Shown one piece after another: positions 7,903 to 15,821 of a stretch of DNA of 43,232 bases (within the stretch, counting starts at the first letter, position 1; each line of letters starts with the position of its first letter). The DNA comes from Parashewanella sp049608225. Lineage in GTDB: Bacteria > Pseudomonadota > Gammaproteobacteria > Enterobacterales > Shewanellaceae. The notes under the pieces are model-generated. The model saw only the letters and a program-made list of their open reading frames with translations. It searched no databases and was not told the DNA's origin. Made by a program: the position numbers and the translations under genes. The DNA is taken from contig JBMYXI010000022.1 of NCBI GenBank assembly GCA_049608225.1, forward strand, positions 1-43,232, given 5' to 3'.

Positions 7903-8805
7903 TCACTTCATTCTAAGCGACAGATCCATCGCTTTAACATGTTTAGTCAGCGCGCCGACAGAAATGAAATCAATCCCTGTCTTGGCAAAATCACTAATGG
8001 TATCAATGGTGACATTGCCCGATACCTCCAGCTTCGTTTGCTGACCTTTTGCTTTGTAGTCATTATTTAGTGCCACGGCGTCAAGCATCATATTGATGTC
8101 GAAATTATCAAGCATAACAATGTCTGCACTCGCATCTAGCGCTTGCGTGAGCTCTGCGATGGATTCAACTTCGACTTCAACGGCTTTATCAGGATGATTA
8201 GTTCGGGCTGTCTTAATGGCATTTTTAATATTACCACATGCCATAATGTGATTTTCTTTAATTAAAAAGGCGTCAAATAGACCAATGCGGTGGTTATGTG
8301 CGCCGCCACAAGTGACTGCGTATTTTTGAGACATGCGCATACCGGGGATGGTTTTGCGGGTATCAAGCAGTTTCGTTTGAGTGTCGGCAATTTTATCAAC
8401 GTAGCGTTTGGTGAGTGTGGCGACACCCGATAAAGACTGAATGAAATTCATAGCGGTACGCTCACCGGTTAAAATCGCGCGGGCCGGTCCTGAAAATTCA
8501 CACAATACTTGATTCGGCAGGACTAAGTCTCCGTCATCCACATGCCACTGTAAAGCAACGTCGCCACCGAGTTGATTAAATACTTGTTCAGCCCATGCCT
8601 TGCCGCAAAATACCCCTTCTTCACGGGTAATAAGTTGTGCTTGTGCGTGTTTTTCAGCAGGAATTAATTGAGCTGTGATGTCTGCTGCTAATAAAGATGC
8701 CGCTCTATCGCTGATAGGATTTAACTCTTGTATGGCTGTCGGTGTTAAGCCTAAGTCTTCATTGAGTGCTGCGGTAACCGCGCGGCGAATATCATTTTCA
8801 AGCAT
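7903..8805 (-). CDS. nadC: Nicotinate-nucleotide pyrophosphorylase (carboxylating), quinolinate phosphoribosyltransferase
   Basis: Converts quinolinate and PRPP to nicotinate mononucleotide in de novo NAD synthesis. It is 300 residues from the chosen start. Family motifs in order: MNFIQSLSGVAT, LDTRKTIPGMR (PRPP/quinolinate site), GGAHNHRIGLFDAFLIKENH, VEVEVES, DIVMLDNFD, LEVSGNV and ISVGALTKHV. The ATG at 8805 is preferred because AGGACAG sits just upstream; a longer frame from 8826 has no such signal. nadC next to pilA is a conserved gammaproteobacterial arrangement without a known functional link. Confidence 0.96.
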   Translation of the reverse strand: MLENDIRRAVTAALNEDLGLTPTAIQELNPISDRAASLLAADITAQLIPAEKHAQAQLITREEGVFCGKAWAEQVFNQLGGDVALQWHVDDGDLVLPNQVLCEFSGPARAILTGERTAMNFIQSLSGVATLTKRYVDKIADTQTKLLDTRKTIPGMRMSQKYAVTCGGAHNHRIGLFDAFLIKENHIMACGNIKNAIKTARTNHPDKAVEVEVESIAELTQALDASADIVMLDNFDINMMLDAVALNNDYKAKGQQTKLEVSGNVTIDTISDFAKTGIDFISVGALTKHVKAMDLSLRMK

Positions 8806-8871
8806 GATAGCTGTCCTGAATATCATGGGTGAGCAATTATGGCCGCAAGAGTAGCATATTCGACGAAAGGT

Positions 8872-8905
8872 GAGTATATGAGTTATCTAGTTAACTCATA
8901 TACTC
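8872..8905 (-). terminator. 14-bp perfect inverted repeat between orphan gene and nadC
   Basis: GAGTATATGAGTTA and TAACTCATATACTC pair perfectly around a 6-base loop, 17 bases after the stop of the orphan gene and 67 bases before the nadC start, all on the minus strand. It is most simply a terminator-like 3' structure for the orphan gene. The T tract is weak (ACCTTTCG), so a palindromic operator for nadC remains possible. Confidence 0.5.
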
Positions 8906-8921
8906 GTGCTAATTGTCGAAC

Positions 8922-9572
8922 TTATTGAGAGGGTAATGATGGGTAAATTCCTTTATAAGAATAAAGACTATTCGGGTGTGCATCGTACATCGAGGGCGCA
9001 TTAGTTGACGATGAATTAGGTATATTCGAATTATACACGCTTACAGGTTCAGGTATGGGTGTATAGCTTTGGCGTGAACATCGATTGGGAATCCAGCAGA
9101 AAAGTGAAGCAAAGAATGCTTTAAACGCATTGCCTGCTTTTTGTGCTCCGTTCTGAAAGGGCACACGCCAGTTGTGGCTGCTTCTAGGAAGAGGTGCTTG
9201 TTGGGATAAACTTTCAGGTGGTATAGGCTGTAAACTTCTGTTATGAAAACCCGTTAATACATATTGTAAGCCGCGCTCAAATTGAAGTGGTTGTTGCGCA
9301 TTATTCAGATCTTCGCTTTGCCATTCATTGAGAACGAAGTACCACTGTTTTTGTTTTCCACCGACTGATTGTTGTGAATCGCCTTTAGTTAATTGCCCTG
9401 TGAGCGAATATTCTTCTGTCCCTTTTTTTACCTTTAGCTCAAGCCCAATGGCATCGTACACATCCATCTCGTTGCGTAATTTATTTTCATGACCATTTAA
9501 GTAGATAGTGCGATTAGTGGGATCCCAAATGATGGGGGCTGATTGCCCAAGTGATAAAGATGGCAAAGACAT
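8922..9572 (-). CDS. Hypothetical protein, unrecognised family
   Basis: A 216-residue protein I do not recognise. No signal peptide or clear membrane span is seen. The N-terminal half (about 10-115) looks like a folded beta-rich domain (IIWDPTNRTIYLNGHE, KQWYFVLNEW, LQFERGLQYVLTGFHNR). A linker rich in Pro and Ser follows (about 118-135), then a short amphipathic hydrophobic patch AFKAFFASLFCWIP (about 150-163) and a low-complexity Ser/Pro/Tyr/Asn tail. Such a tail and patch could belong to a membrane-associated or exported protein, but this is speculation. The start ATG at 9572 has GAAAGG upstream. It is monocistronic and divergent from the lipoprotein operon. Confidence 0.7.
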   Translation of the reverse strand: MSLPSLSLGQSAPIIWDPTNRTIYLNGHENKLRNEMDVYDAIGLELKVKKGTEEYSLTGQLTKGDSQQSVGGKQKQWYFVLNEWQSEDLNNAQQPLQFERGLQYVLTGFHNRSLQPIPPESLSQQAPLPRSSHNWRVPFQNGAQKAGNAFKAFFASLFCWIPNRCSRQSYTPIPEPVSVYNSNIPNSSSTNAPSMYDAHPNSLYSYKGIYPSLPSQ

Positions 9573-9791
9573 AAACAGACCTTTCGGTTGCGTTAATTTT
9601 GAACAATATTACTGCTTTTACCGTTCTCAATCAGGTTTGTTAATGATGTTTAATTAGGTGTTTAGGTTCAAAGTTTGTGCATCTTGCTTATCATCTTTTA
9701 CCCAAGGTTTTTTTTAGCAACAGAGCAAATAGGTTTGATAAAGATGATTTAGTTATAAGGTGGTACGTGTTAATATCAGCCTCCCATTACC

Positions 9792-9798
9792 AAGGAGG
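9792..9798 (+). promoter_or_regulatory. Ribosome binding site fixing a GTG start
   Basis: AAGGAGG lies 9 bases upstream of the GTG at 9808. It selects that GTG and excludes a frame opening at 9760, whose extra 16 residues would sit in front of a perfectly good lipoprotein signal. Confidence 0.8.
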
Positions 9799-9807
9799 CG
9801 TGATTCC

Positions 9808-10845
9808 GTGAAACACACAAAAGTTGTTCTTTCTCTTTTTGTTGCAGCAACCATTTCAGGTTGTGCATCATCAACCAAACCTAAAATTGGTCCATCTCTT
9901 ACCAATCAGCCGCAAGTGAGTGCGACATTACAGCAGCCTCAACAAAAAGGTCTTAAACGAGTAGTGGGAATTGCGCGTTTTTCTGACGAAACCAAACGTG
10001 GCAATAGTTTTTTACTTGATAACAACAATAACCGTATTGGTAAGCAAGCCAGTGATATTTTAAGTGCGCGATTAACAGAGTCAGGCAAGTTCATTGTACT
10101 TGAGCGACAAGATGATGCATTGATCGATAAAGAAACTAATCCAACCTCGCAAAATGGTGTGATTAAAACTACTAAAACAACCACGAAAAATGGTGATAAA
10201 ACGGTTACGGTTTTTGGCAATGGTAAAACTACAGCCAATCAAGACTATTCACCAAAAGCAGATTATTTGATCATAGGCTCTGTGTCTGAATATGGCCGTA
10301 CAACCAATAGTGAAGTCGGTATTTTCTCAAGAAATAAAATCCAAAAAGCAAGCGCGACAGTGAACATTCGTTTAGTCAACACCAAAACAAAACAAGTGGT
10401 TTATTCAGAAGAAGCCTCTGGTGAAGCAACTTCTGAAGCCAGTCGTACCTTAGGTGTTGGTCATACTTCGGGTTATGACTCAAAGCTTGATGATAAGGCC
10501 TTGTCAGCAGCGATTTCAAAGCTTGTTTCTAATGTAATGGAAAACCTACTTGATTCACCTTGGCAGGCTTATTTATTGGCAGAGAATGAAGGCGTCTACT
10601 TTATGTCTGGCGGTGAAAGCCAAGGCGTAGAAAACGGTGATACTTTCTTAGTTATGACCAAAGGTAAAAAAGTTAAGAACCCTCAATCAGGGTTATTTAT
10701 TGAATTACCGGGTACAAAAGTTGCTGAAGTTCAGGTAATGGGCTTTTCTGGAAAAAACGAAAACGAGGTGAGTTTATTGACCTTAATTTCTGGAAAAATA
10801 AATAACAAAGATTTATCTAACTATGTGGTTAGAGAGAAAAAATAA
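9808..10845 (+). CDS. CsgG-family outer-membrane lipoprotein
   Basis: 345 residues starting at GTG 9808. The lipoprotein signal peptide ends in ISGC, with the Cys as residue 20. The CsgG-like domain follows: GLKRVVGIARFSDETKRG, then GKQASDILSARLTESGKFIVLERQD (about 55-115), and YLIIGSVSEYGR with ASATVNIRLVNTKTKQVVYSEEASGE (about 155-205). A C-terminal part (about 245-345) may be an extra beta domain. CsgG makes the curli secretion pore, but no curli genes (csgA, csgB, csgE, csgF) are nearby, so a curli role is not supported. Three more lipoprotein genes follow at 9, -4 and 2 bases, so this is one operon. Relatives paired with DUF4810 and DUF799 proteins are known but poorly characterised. Confidence 0.85.
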   Translation: MKHTKVVLSLFVAATISGCASSTKPKIGPSLTNQPQVSATLQQPQQKGLKRVVGIARFSDETKRGNSFLLDNNNNRIGKQASDILSARLTESGKFIVLERQDDALIDKETNPTSQNGVIKTTKTTTKNGDKTVTVFGNGKTTANQDYSPKADYLIIGSVSEYGRTTNSEVGIFSRNKIQKASATVNIRLVNTKTKQVVYSEEASGEATSEASRTLGVGHTSGYDSKLDDKALSAAISKLVSNVMENLLDSPWQAYLLAENEGVYFMSGGESQGVENGDTFLVMTKGKKVKNPQSGLFIELPGTKVAEVQVMGFSGKNENEVSLLTLISGKINNKDLSNYVVREKK

Positions 10846-10854
10846 AAGGATGTA

Positions 10855-11184
10855 ATGATGCTTAAAAATATTTTAATTGCCATGTCGTTGCTGTTAATCA
10901 CTGCTTGTGGGTCAACCTACAATGCGACGACACAAGTTGCCGAACAAGCATATTTACAACTAACAGGTAACTTTTGGAATGCGCAGGTGAGTGTCGATAA
11001 TCAAGCTGCCGTTGCGATAATGAAAGATAACGTAGAATCCTTTGAAATTGGAAATAAAGAAGTTGTTCGTTTTCCTGTTTCTCCTGGTACTCATTTGATC
11101 ACTGTGAGTAAAAATGGAACTGTGATCGTAAAAAGAAAAATATACGTATCAAATTCAAATACTTTTGAGGTAATTGTGCCATGA
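10855..11184 (+). CDS. Small lipoprotein of the CsgG-like operon, unknown family
   Basis: 109 residues with lipobox LITAC (Cys18). The rest looks like one small beta domain (TGNFWNAQVSVDNQAAVAI, VRFPVSPGTHLITVSKNG, KRKIYVSNSNTFEVIV), resembling the PEGA-like or carboxypeptidase-regulatory-like beta sandwiches used to display or tether. I do not recognise a named family. It starts 9 bases after the CsgG-like gene with an AAAGGA upstream and overlaps the next gene by 4 bases, so its product very probably acts with its neighbours. Confidence 0.8.
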   Translation: MMLKNILIAMSLLLITACGSTYNATTQVAEQAYLQLTGNFWNAQVSVDNQAAVAIMKDNVESFEIGNKEVVRFPVSPGTHLITVSKNGTVIVKRKIYVSNSNTFEVIVP

Positions 11185-11528
11185 AATTAAAGCAACTTGG
11201 ATTGTTGCTCGCCGTGTTGACTTTGGCGGGTTGTAAGTCAACAACCATGTATCACTGGGGTGACTATAGTCACACTTTGTATGACTATACCAAAGAGCCT
11301 TCAGAAAAAACTCAAGCTAAACATATCAAAGAGTTAAGAGAAATTATTGCTAAGGCGACTAAAAAGAATTTAAAAGTTCCGCCTGGCATTTATTATGAAC
11401 TAGGAATGATGGAAGCAGAGCAAGGCAACAAAGATCTTGCATTAACTTATCTGGATAAAGAATTGTCGCTTTTCCCTGAAGCGAAACAATTTGTAATGCT
11501 GGCTAAAAAAGAACTCGGAGCTAACTAA
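11181..11528 (+). CDS. DUF4810-like lipoprotein with TPR-type helices
   Basis: 115 residues with lipobox LAGC (Cys18), then the family-typical opening TTMYHWGDYSHTLYDYTKEP. The C-terminal half is helical, with PPGIYYELGMMEAEQGNKDLA and YLDKELSLFPEAKQFV, which reads like one and a half tetratricopeptide repeats. It probably mediates protein contacts at the outer membrane. DUF4810 proteins are usually encoded between CsgG-like and DUF799 lipoproteins, exactly as here. The assignment rests on sequence appearance and context. Confidence 0.82.
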   Translation: MKLKQLGLLLAVLTLAGCKSTTMYHWGDYSHTLYDYTKEPSEKTQAKHIKELREIIAKATKKNLKVPPGIYYELGMMEAEQGNKDLALTYLDKELSLFPEAKQFVMLAKKELGAN

Positions 11529-11530
11529 TA

Positions 11531-12211
11531 ATGATAAAGCGGATTTTATTTATTTGTACGGCTTTGTTTCTTACGGGTTGTGTGACGCCACCAAAAGTTA
11601 TCACCAAACAACAAGCATTTCCAAAAGTCTATGCGGAAAAACCACTATCCATTTTAGTGGTGCCAGCCATTAATGAAACAACGGCAGCAGATGCTATTGA
11701 TTTGTACTCTACGACCATTGCTCAGCCATTGGCAGAAGCAGGTTACTATGTACTGTCTGTACCTTACACTAAAAAGTTTTTAGAAAGACAAGGTGTGGTA
11801 GAAGGTGCTCAGGCGACTCAAGTTCCATTAGAAAAGTACAAGCAGCTATTTGGTGCAGACGTTGTATTATTTGTAACCTTAAAAAAATGGGATACAAATT
11901 ATACTGTGCTGAGTGGTGATGTGACCGTATCTGCAAAAGCTGATATGTACTCCACGACGACAAAAGAAAAATTATGGAATTATGATTCTACTTTTGTTTA
12001 CGTTACATCTGGAAATTCTGGCAATTTATTTGCTGATTTAGTTGCGACAGCAATTCAAACTGCATTGACGGACTACGTACCTGTTGCCCGTATTGTGAAT
12101 AGCAATATGATCCATTCTATGCCTGTAGGCAAATATCACAAGCGCTATGATACGGATCAAAAAGATATGGCAGTTCTTGAGTATAAAGTAAAGCCGAAAC
12201 AAGGTAAGTAA
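11531..12211 (+). CDS. DUF799-family lipoprotein (GNA1162-like)
   Basis: 226 residues with lipobox LTGC (Cys17). The body matches the DUF799 pattern: PLSILVVPAINETTAADA, then YSTTIAQPLAEAGYYVLSVP and LFGADVVLFVTLKKWDTNY, with a beta-rich middle (VSAKADMYSTTTKEKLWNYDSTFVY). Neisserial GNA1162, the structural prototype, is an outer-membrane lipoprotein with a TolB-N/CsgG-like fold. This is the last gene of the operon and is followed by a strong bidirectional terminator. Two members of this operon thus share a related fold, hinting at a hetero-oligomeric complex. Confidence 0.85.
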   Translation: MIKRILFICTALFLTGCVTPPKVITKQQAFPKVYAEKPLSILVVPAINETTAADAIDLYSTTIAQPLAEAGYYVLSVPYTKKFLERQGVVEGAQATQVPLEKYKQLFGADVVLFVTLKKWDTNYTVLSGDVTVSAKADMYSTTTKEKLWNYDSTFVYVTSGNSGNLFADLVATAIQTALTDYVPVARIVNSNMIHSMPVGKYHKRYDTDQKDMAVLEYKVKPKQGK

Positions 12212-12225
12212 ATTTTGTTTAAAAT

Positions 12226-12253
12226 AAAAAAGGCTCATTAATGAGCCTTTTTT
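12226..12253. terminator. Bidirectional Rho-independent terminator
   Basis: A perfect 28-base palindrome, AAAAAAGGCTCATT followed by its complement. The T6 tract on either strand serves the lipoprotein operon (plus strand, ending 12211) and the NatAB-like operon (minus strand, ending 12281). Confidence 0.93.
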
Positions 12254-12280
12254 ATGTCTTTTATTGAGTTAACCGCAAGG

Positions 12281-13417
12281 TTATAACCCAAACACCACTT
12301 TTTCACTTTTCAGTGATTTTTCCATACCAAACACCAGTGCAAAGGCGATCAACAAGGTTGAGACACTCGCTACTAATAATTGTGTCATAGGTATTTCTCG
12401 GCCTTTCATAAATGCTAACAAGGCTTGCTGCTGACCCGAAATCGGTAGCCATTGCATGATCTCAGTTACTATGTTGTAACTGGATGCCATTAACAACATC
12501 ATAGGCAGAATTAATACTAAGCCTAAATAAGATTGAGCTTCCTTAAAGGTTTTTGATAAAAAAGACACAAATAATTGTAGTGATGCTGCAAGCAGAGCAA
12601 TCGGCAGTGCCAACAAAATAGACAGAGCTATCATCGACCAACGAAACTCGATGCTAAAGCCTAATTCCTGCCAAGGCACAAAAGGATAAACCAACTTTGA
12701 AACCAACAAGGTACCGACGACGCCAATCATGGCAAATGTGCTGACAGCAATGAGTTTTGATAACACGATTTGACGAGTAGTCAGTGGATGACTCAGCAAT
12801 AACGCTAACGAGTTACGTTCACGTTCGCCGGCACTGGTATCGATAGCAAGGTTCATCCCAGAAAAGAACGCAGCATATATGACAGACATGATCACGATAC
12901 CGAGCATTAATCCTGCTTTTGAATCGGGTGTGGCTTGATCTTCTAGTTGAATTTGGATGGGTTGCACCACTTTGGGATCAATACCGCGAGCAATTAAGCG
13001 AAGGCTTGCCATTTCACTGCTATAAACTTGCAGCTTTGATGATAAACGTCGTAATGAATCACGCAGCTTTTCGTTTGAACGATCGGTGATCATAGTCACT
13101 TTTGCAGGTTGCCCTTTTGCCATATTTTTCGCATAGTCATCACTGATAATTAGGGTAATGGCTTTGCGGTCTTGTTTATCATCAGAATGGCTAATGCCTG
13201 AATTATCCAAATAACGCACTAAATCGGGCGCGCCATTGGCATTTTTTATTTCAATTTTTAAATCGCTTGGACTCGTTAATTGACCAATCAGCACGATGAA
13301 TAGTCCACACATGACTAAAGGTGAACCAAGTGCGTAATAAAGACCAGCCATTACTGAGCGTTTGTCACGAATGGCATCGATGAGTTCTTTTTTAACTAAA
13401 ATATTGATGAGGTTCAT
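12281..13417 (-). CDS. ABC-2 type exporter permease, NatB-like
   Basis: 378 residues. A first membrane span at about 24-46 is followed by a large extracytoplasmic domain (about 50-170), then five or so spans in the C-terminal half. The NatB/ABC-2 hallmark DTSAGERERNSLALLLSHPL follows the second span. This layout is shared with the Na+-efflux permease NatB and other ABC-2 exporters of unknown substrate, so the transported compound cannot be read from the sequence. It abuts the ATPase gene (1-base overlap, stop and ATG) and the pair lies downstream of an S33 peptidase gene. It ends against the bidirectional terminator. Confidence 0.88.
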   Translation of the reverse strand: MNLINILVKKELIDAIRDKRSVMAGLYYALGSPLVMCGLFIVLIGQLTSPSDLKIEIKNANGAPDLVRYLDNSGISHSDDKQDRKAITLIISDDYAKNMAKGQPAKVTMITDRSNEKLRDSLRRLSSKLQVYSSEMASLRLIARGIDPKVVQPIQIQLEDQATPDSKAGLMLGIVIMSVIYAAFFSGMNLAIDTSAGERERNSLALLLSHPLTTRQIVLSKLIAVSTFAMIGVVGTLLVSKLVYPFVPWQELGFSIEFRWSMIALSILLALPIALLAASLQLFVSFLSKTFKEAQSYLGLVLILPMMLLMASSYNIVTEIMQWLPISGQQQALLAFMKGREIPMTQLLVASVSTLLIAFALVFGMEKSLKSEKVVFGL

Positions 13418-14151
13418 TATGCTGCAATCCCTTCGTCAGTTCCTATCAAGGCAATAAAGGCTTCTTCAAGCGTGTTTTTACCTGTGTTTTGGCAAAGTTC
13501 ATCAGGGCTACCTGTAGCGACGACTTTGCCATTCGCCATTACAATGACGTGATCGCACAGAGCGGCGACTTCTTGCATTACGTGGCTAGAAAACAGTACG
13601 CAGTGTCCTTGTTGCTTTAATTCCTGCAAGCATTGGCGTAATAAACGAGTACTCATTACATCGAGTCCGCGAGTCGGCTCATCTAAGATGATATTACTTG
13701 GTTGGTGGACAATAGCTTGAGCAAGAGCGGTTTTCATACGTTGACCTTGAGAAAAACCTTTGCAGCGACGATCAGCAATGTCTTGCAGGTGCAATTGTTC
13801 TATCACTCGATTGGTTGCTGTTTTGGCATCACTGGATGAAAGCCCACTAAGCTGCGCGTAATAACTGATGTATTCTCTTGGAGTTAAGCGTTCATACAAG
13901 CCAAAAGGATCGGGAAATAAGCCTAATTGCTGTTTGGCGCCAATAGGATCGACAGCGACATCAATATTATCGATTTCTGAAGTGCCAGAATCAGGTTTTA
14001 ATAAACCAAAAAGAGTGCGTAAACAAGTGGTTTTTCCCGCGCCATTGGGCCCTAACAATCCGGTGATCTGGCCGTTTTGCGCGCTAAAGCTTAAATCATC
14101 TAATGCTTGCACGTCACCAATGCGTTTGGTTAAGTTGGATACTTTTATCAT
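13417..14151 (-). CDS. ABC exporter ATP-binding protein, NatA-like
   Basis: A 244-residue single nucleotide-binding domain. Walker A is GPNGAGKTT (about 34-42), the signature is FSQGQRMKTALA (a variant of LSGGQ, with Phe, Gln in place of the first Gly), Walker B is NIILDEPTRGLD, and the switch His sits in SSHVMQEV. The extra C-terminal tail after the core fits the NatA/CcmA-type exporter subfamily. Partner of the downstream permease; 3 bases separate it from the upstream peptidase gene, so all three are one transcript. Confidence 0.93.
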   Translation of the reverse strand: MIKVSNLTKRIGDVQALDDLSFSAQNGQITGLLGPNGAGKTTCLRTLFGLLKPDSGTSEIDNIDVAVDPIGAKQQLGLFPDPFGLYERLTPREYISYYAQLSGLSSSDAKTATNRVIEQLHLQDIADRRCKGFSQGQRMKTALAQAIVHQPSNIILDEPTRGLDVMSTRLLRQCLQELKQQGHCVLFSSHVMQEVAALCDHVIVMANGKVVATGSPDELCQNTGKNTLEEAFIALIGTDEGIAA

Positions 14152-14154
14152 GGC

Positions 14155-15732
14155 TTACTCCTTGCCTTTTGTTGCTATGCTTGACGTGAGTGTCTCTACA
14201 CTGCTGGCGTTTAGGTAAAAGTTGCGACTGACGTCTTTATCAAGGCACTTTCCATCTAACTCGTTAAGAGAGCTGGTCTCGATAAGTTTTGCCATTAAGT
14301 TTTTACCACAAGATTGTCTAGCAACCCCATGAGTGGCATATGGCGCAACAAAATGTTTGGCATTTGACAATTTTTTCATTGCCATGTCGCCCCATGCTGG
14401 TGGCGTGGCAGGATCAATCTCGCCTGATAGCAATAACGTTGGAATATCACTTTCAATCGGCTTGGCAAAGCTTGCGTCTGCGGTTGGGATCTTCCAAATT
14501 TGGCATGTTTCATCAAAACTCTTGAACATATTTTTACCAAAATAACTGTGTTGTGCTTGCTGGCGTAGTTTTGCAGGGATGCGTGGCCAATCTTCACCGC
14601 ACACCACACTATTGTGCATGCCTGTAGCTAAATCTACCCCAGAAGTTGTTAACGCATATAACGTACTCAGCGAGCGATAATCACCTTTGCTGGCTTGATG
14701 AATAGCATAAGGCAGTAACGAGCGGGTATTGGTGGAATATAAAGCTAATCTAATCGCGCCCATATATTTTGCTTGAGTCATCAACAATCGGGTTTGATCG
14801 CCTGTGCTTGGGTCATTGATCATGCCATCAAAAGGCTTATTTGCTAATTGCTGACTGACTTGCTCAAACTCTTGTTTAAGGTTTGGAAATTGTTGATGAC
14901 ACATTGATGATTGTTGGCAATCTTTAAGCATGAGTGCAATCGCGCGATCAATAGATTGAAAAATCGCAGTGACACTTTGCTGCATTGGTACCACGCCGTC
15001 GAGCGTAACGGTAGCAAGGCTTTGTGGGTATTGGCGCATGTAAAGCTGTGCCATACGGGTACCATAAGATACGCCGTACAAATGCAATTTTTGGTAACCC
15101 AAATATTGGCGAACCGCTTCAAAATCGTTAAGTGCAGTTAGGCTGCCGTATTGGGTAATATCGGCTTTATTTGTGTATTTTTCTAGGCACTTTTTGGTTT
15201 CTGCGACCATGTCTTGGTTTTCATCATTAAAACCTAATAGTGAGATTTCAGTTTCCCAGTCACAGCTTAAAATATTTGAACGACCTGTACCGCGTTGATC
15301 AATCAATAAGATATCACGTTGCTCACGAGCTTTTGATAAGTCGCGCTCAAAACCCGCTGCACTGTCCATTGCTGACTGCCCCGGGCCTCCAGCAATGCCC
15401 AATATGGCTTCGTTTGGAAACGAATTTTTAATGGCTGGGATAATGGCGAAATGAATGTCGATTTTACGACCGTCAGGTTTATTTGGGTTTTCAGGAACAG
15501 CAATTTTGCCGCACTGCAATCTGTCGGATAGGCCTTTTAAATAACAACTATGAGTTTTTGATGCGCTTTGTGATTGCTCTACTGAAACTGCACTTGCTGA
15601 AATTGATAGTGTGGTCGCTAATACTGAAAAAGCACTGATCGCCATGGCTCGCCAAGTGTAACGTGCTCGATTCGAATTCGACCTTATATGACGACACAGG
15701 CTAGCTAAGCGTATGTTTTTTCTAAACTGCAT
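14155..15732 (-). CDS. Secreted alpha/beta hydrolase, peptidase S33 (TAP-like)
   Basis: 525 residues from ATG 15732. An N-terminal signal peptide with an unusually long basic n-region (about 29 residues) and a hydrophobic core ends near SASA. The oxyanion region IAGGPGQSAM and LIDQRGTGRS come first, the nucleophile elbow is GVSYG, the acid lies in LLSGEIDPATPP and the His in YATHGV: the full S33 triad with a TAP C-terminal domain. Relatives remove N-terminal residues or tripeptides from peptides in the periplasm or outside the cell. The ATG at 15732 follows AAAGGGATT; the frame extends to a TTG at 15753 without that support. Co-transcribed with the NatAB-like exporter, which suggests peptide handling. 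Confidence 0.88.
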   Translation of the reverse strand: MQFRKNIRLASLCRHIRSNSNRARYTWRAMAISAFSVLATTLSISASAVSVEQSQSASKTHSCYLKGLSDRLQCGKIAVPENPNKPDGRKIDIHFAIIPAIKNSFPNEAILGIAGGPGQSAMDSAAGFERDLSKAREQRDILLIDQRGTGRSNILSCDWETEISLLGFNDENQDMVAETKKCLEKYTNKADITQYGSLTALNDFEAVRQYLGYQKLHLYGVSYGTRMAQLYMRQYPQSLATVTLDGVVPMQQSVTAIFQSIDRAIALMLKDCQQSSMCHQQFPNLKQEFEQVSQQLANKPFDGMINDPSTGDQTRLLMTQAKYMGAIRLALYSTNTRSLLPYAIHQASKGDYRSLSTLYALTTSGVDLATGMHNSVVCGEDWPRIPAKLRQQAQHSYFGKNMFKSFDETCQIWKIPTADASFAKPIESDIPTLLLSGEIDPATPPAWGDMAMKKLSNAKHFVAPYATHGVARQSCGKNLMAKLIETSSLNELDGKCLDKDVSRNFYLNASSVETLTSSIATKGKE

Positions 15733-15747
15733 GCTGAATCCCTTTTG

Positions 15748-15775
15748 TTGCAATAAACGTTATTTCTGATATTCT
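15748..15775 (+). promoter_or_regulatory. Candidate promoter of the GntR-ABC operon
   Basis: TTGCAA (15748-15753) and TATTCT (15770-15775), spaced by 16 bases, fit a sigma-70 promoter pointing right. Transcription would begin near 15782, directly before the palindromic operator and about 40 bases before the regulator ATG. Confidence 0.55.
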
Positions 15776-15786
15776 AGGTGTATCGG

Positions 15787-15806
15787 TGTATTAATCGATT
15801 AATACA
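15787..15806. promoter_or_regulatory. 20-bp perfect palindrome, probable GntR (YtrA-type) operator
   Basis: TGTATTAATCGATTAATACA is self-complementary over all 20 bases. It lies 16 bases before the GntR start and 55 bases from the start of the divergent peptidase gene. YtrA-type regulators bind long AT-rich palindromes in front of their own ABC operons. Its position just after the candidate start point suits repression of the regulator operon, and it also lies where the -35 region of a leftward promoter (TAGAAT as -10) would be. Confidence 0.75.
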
Positions 15807-15821
15807 GTTGAGATAAGGTTA

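Noticed and set aside
9808..10845. Curli secretion system
   Set aside because: Only a CsgG-like protein is present; csgA, csgB, csgD, csgE and csgF are missing, and the partners are DUF4810- and DUF799-like lipoproteins.
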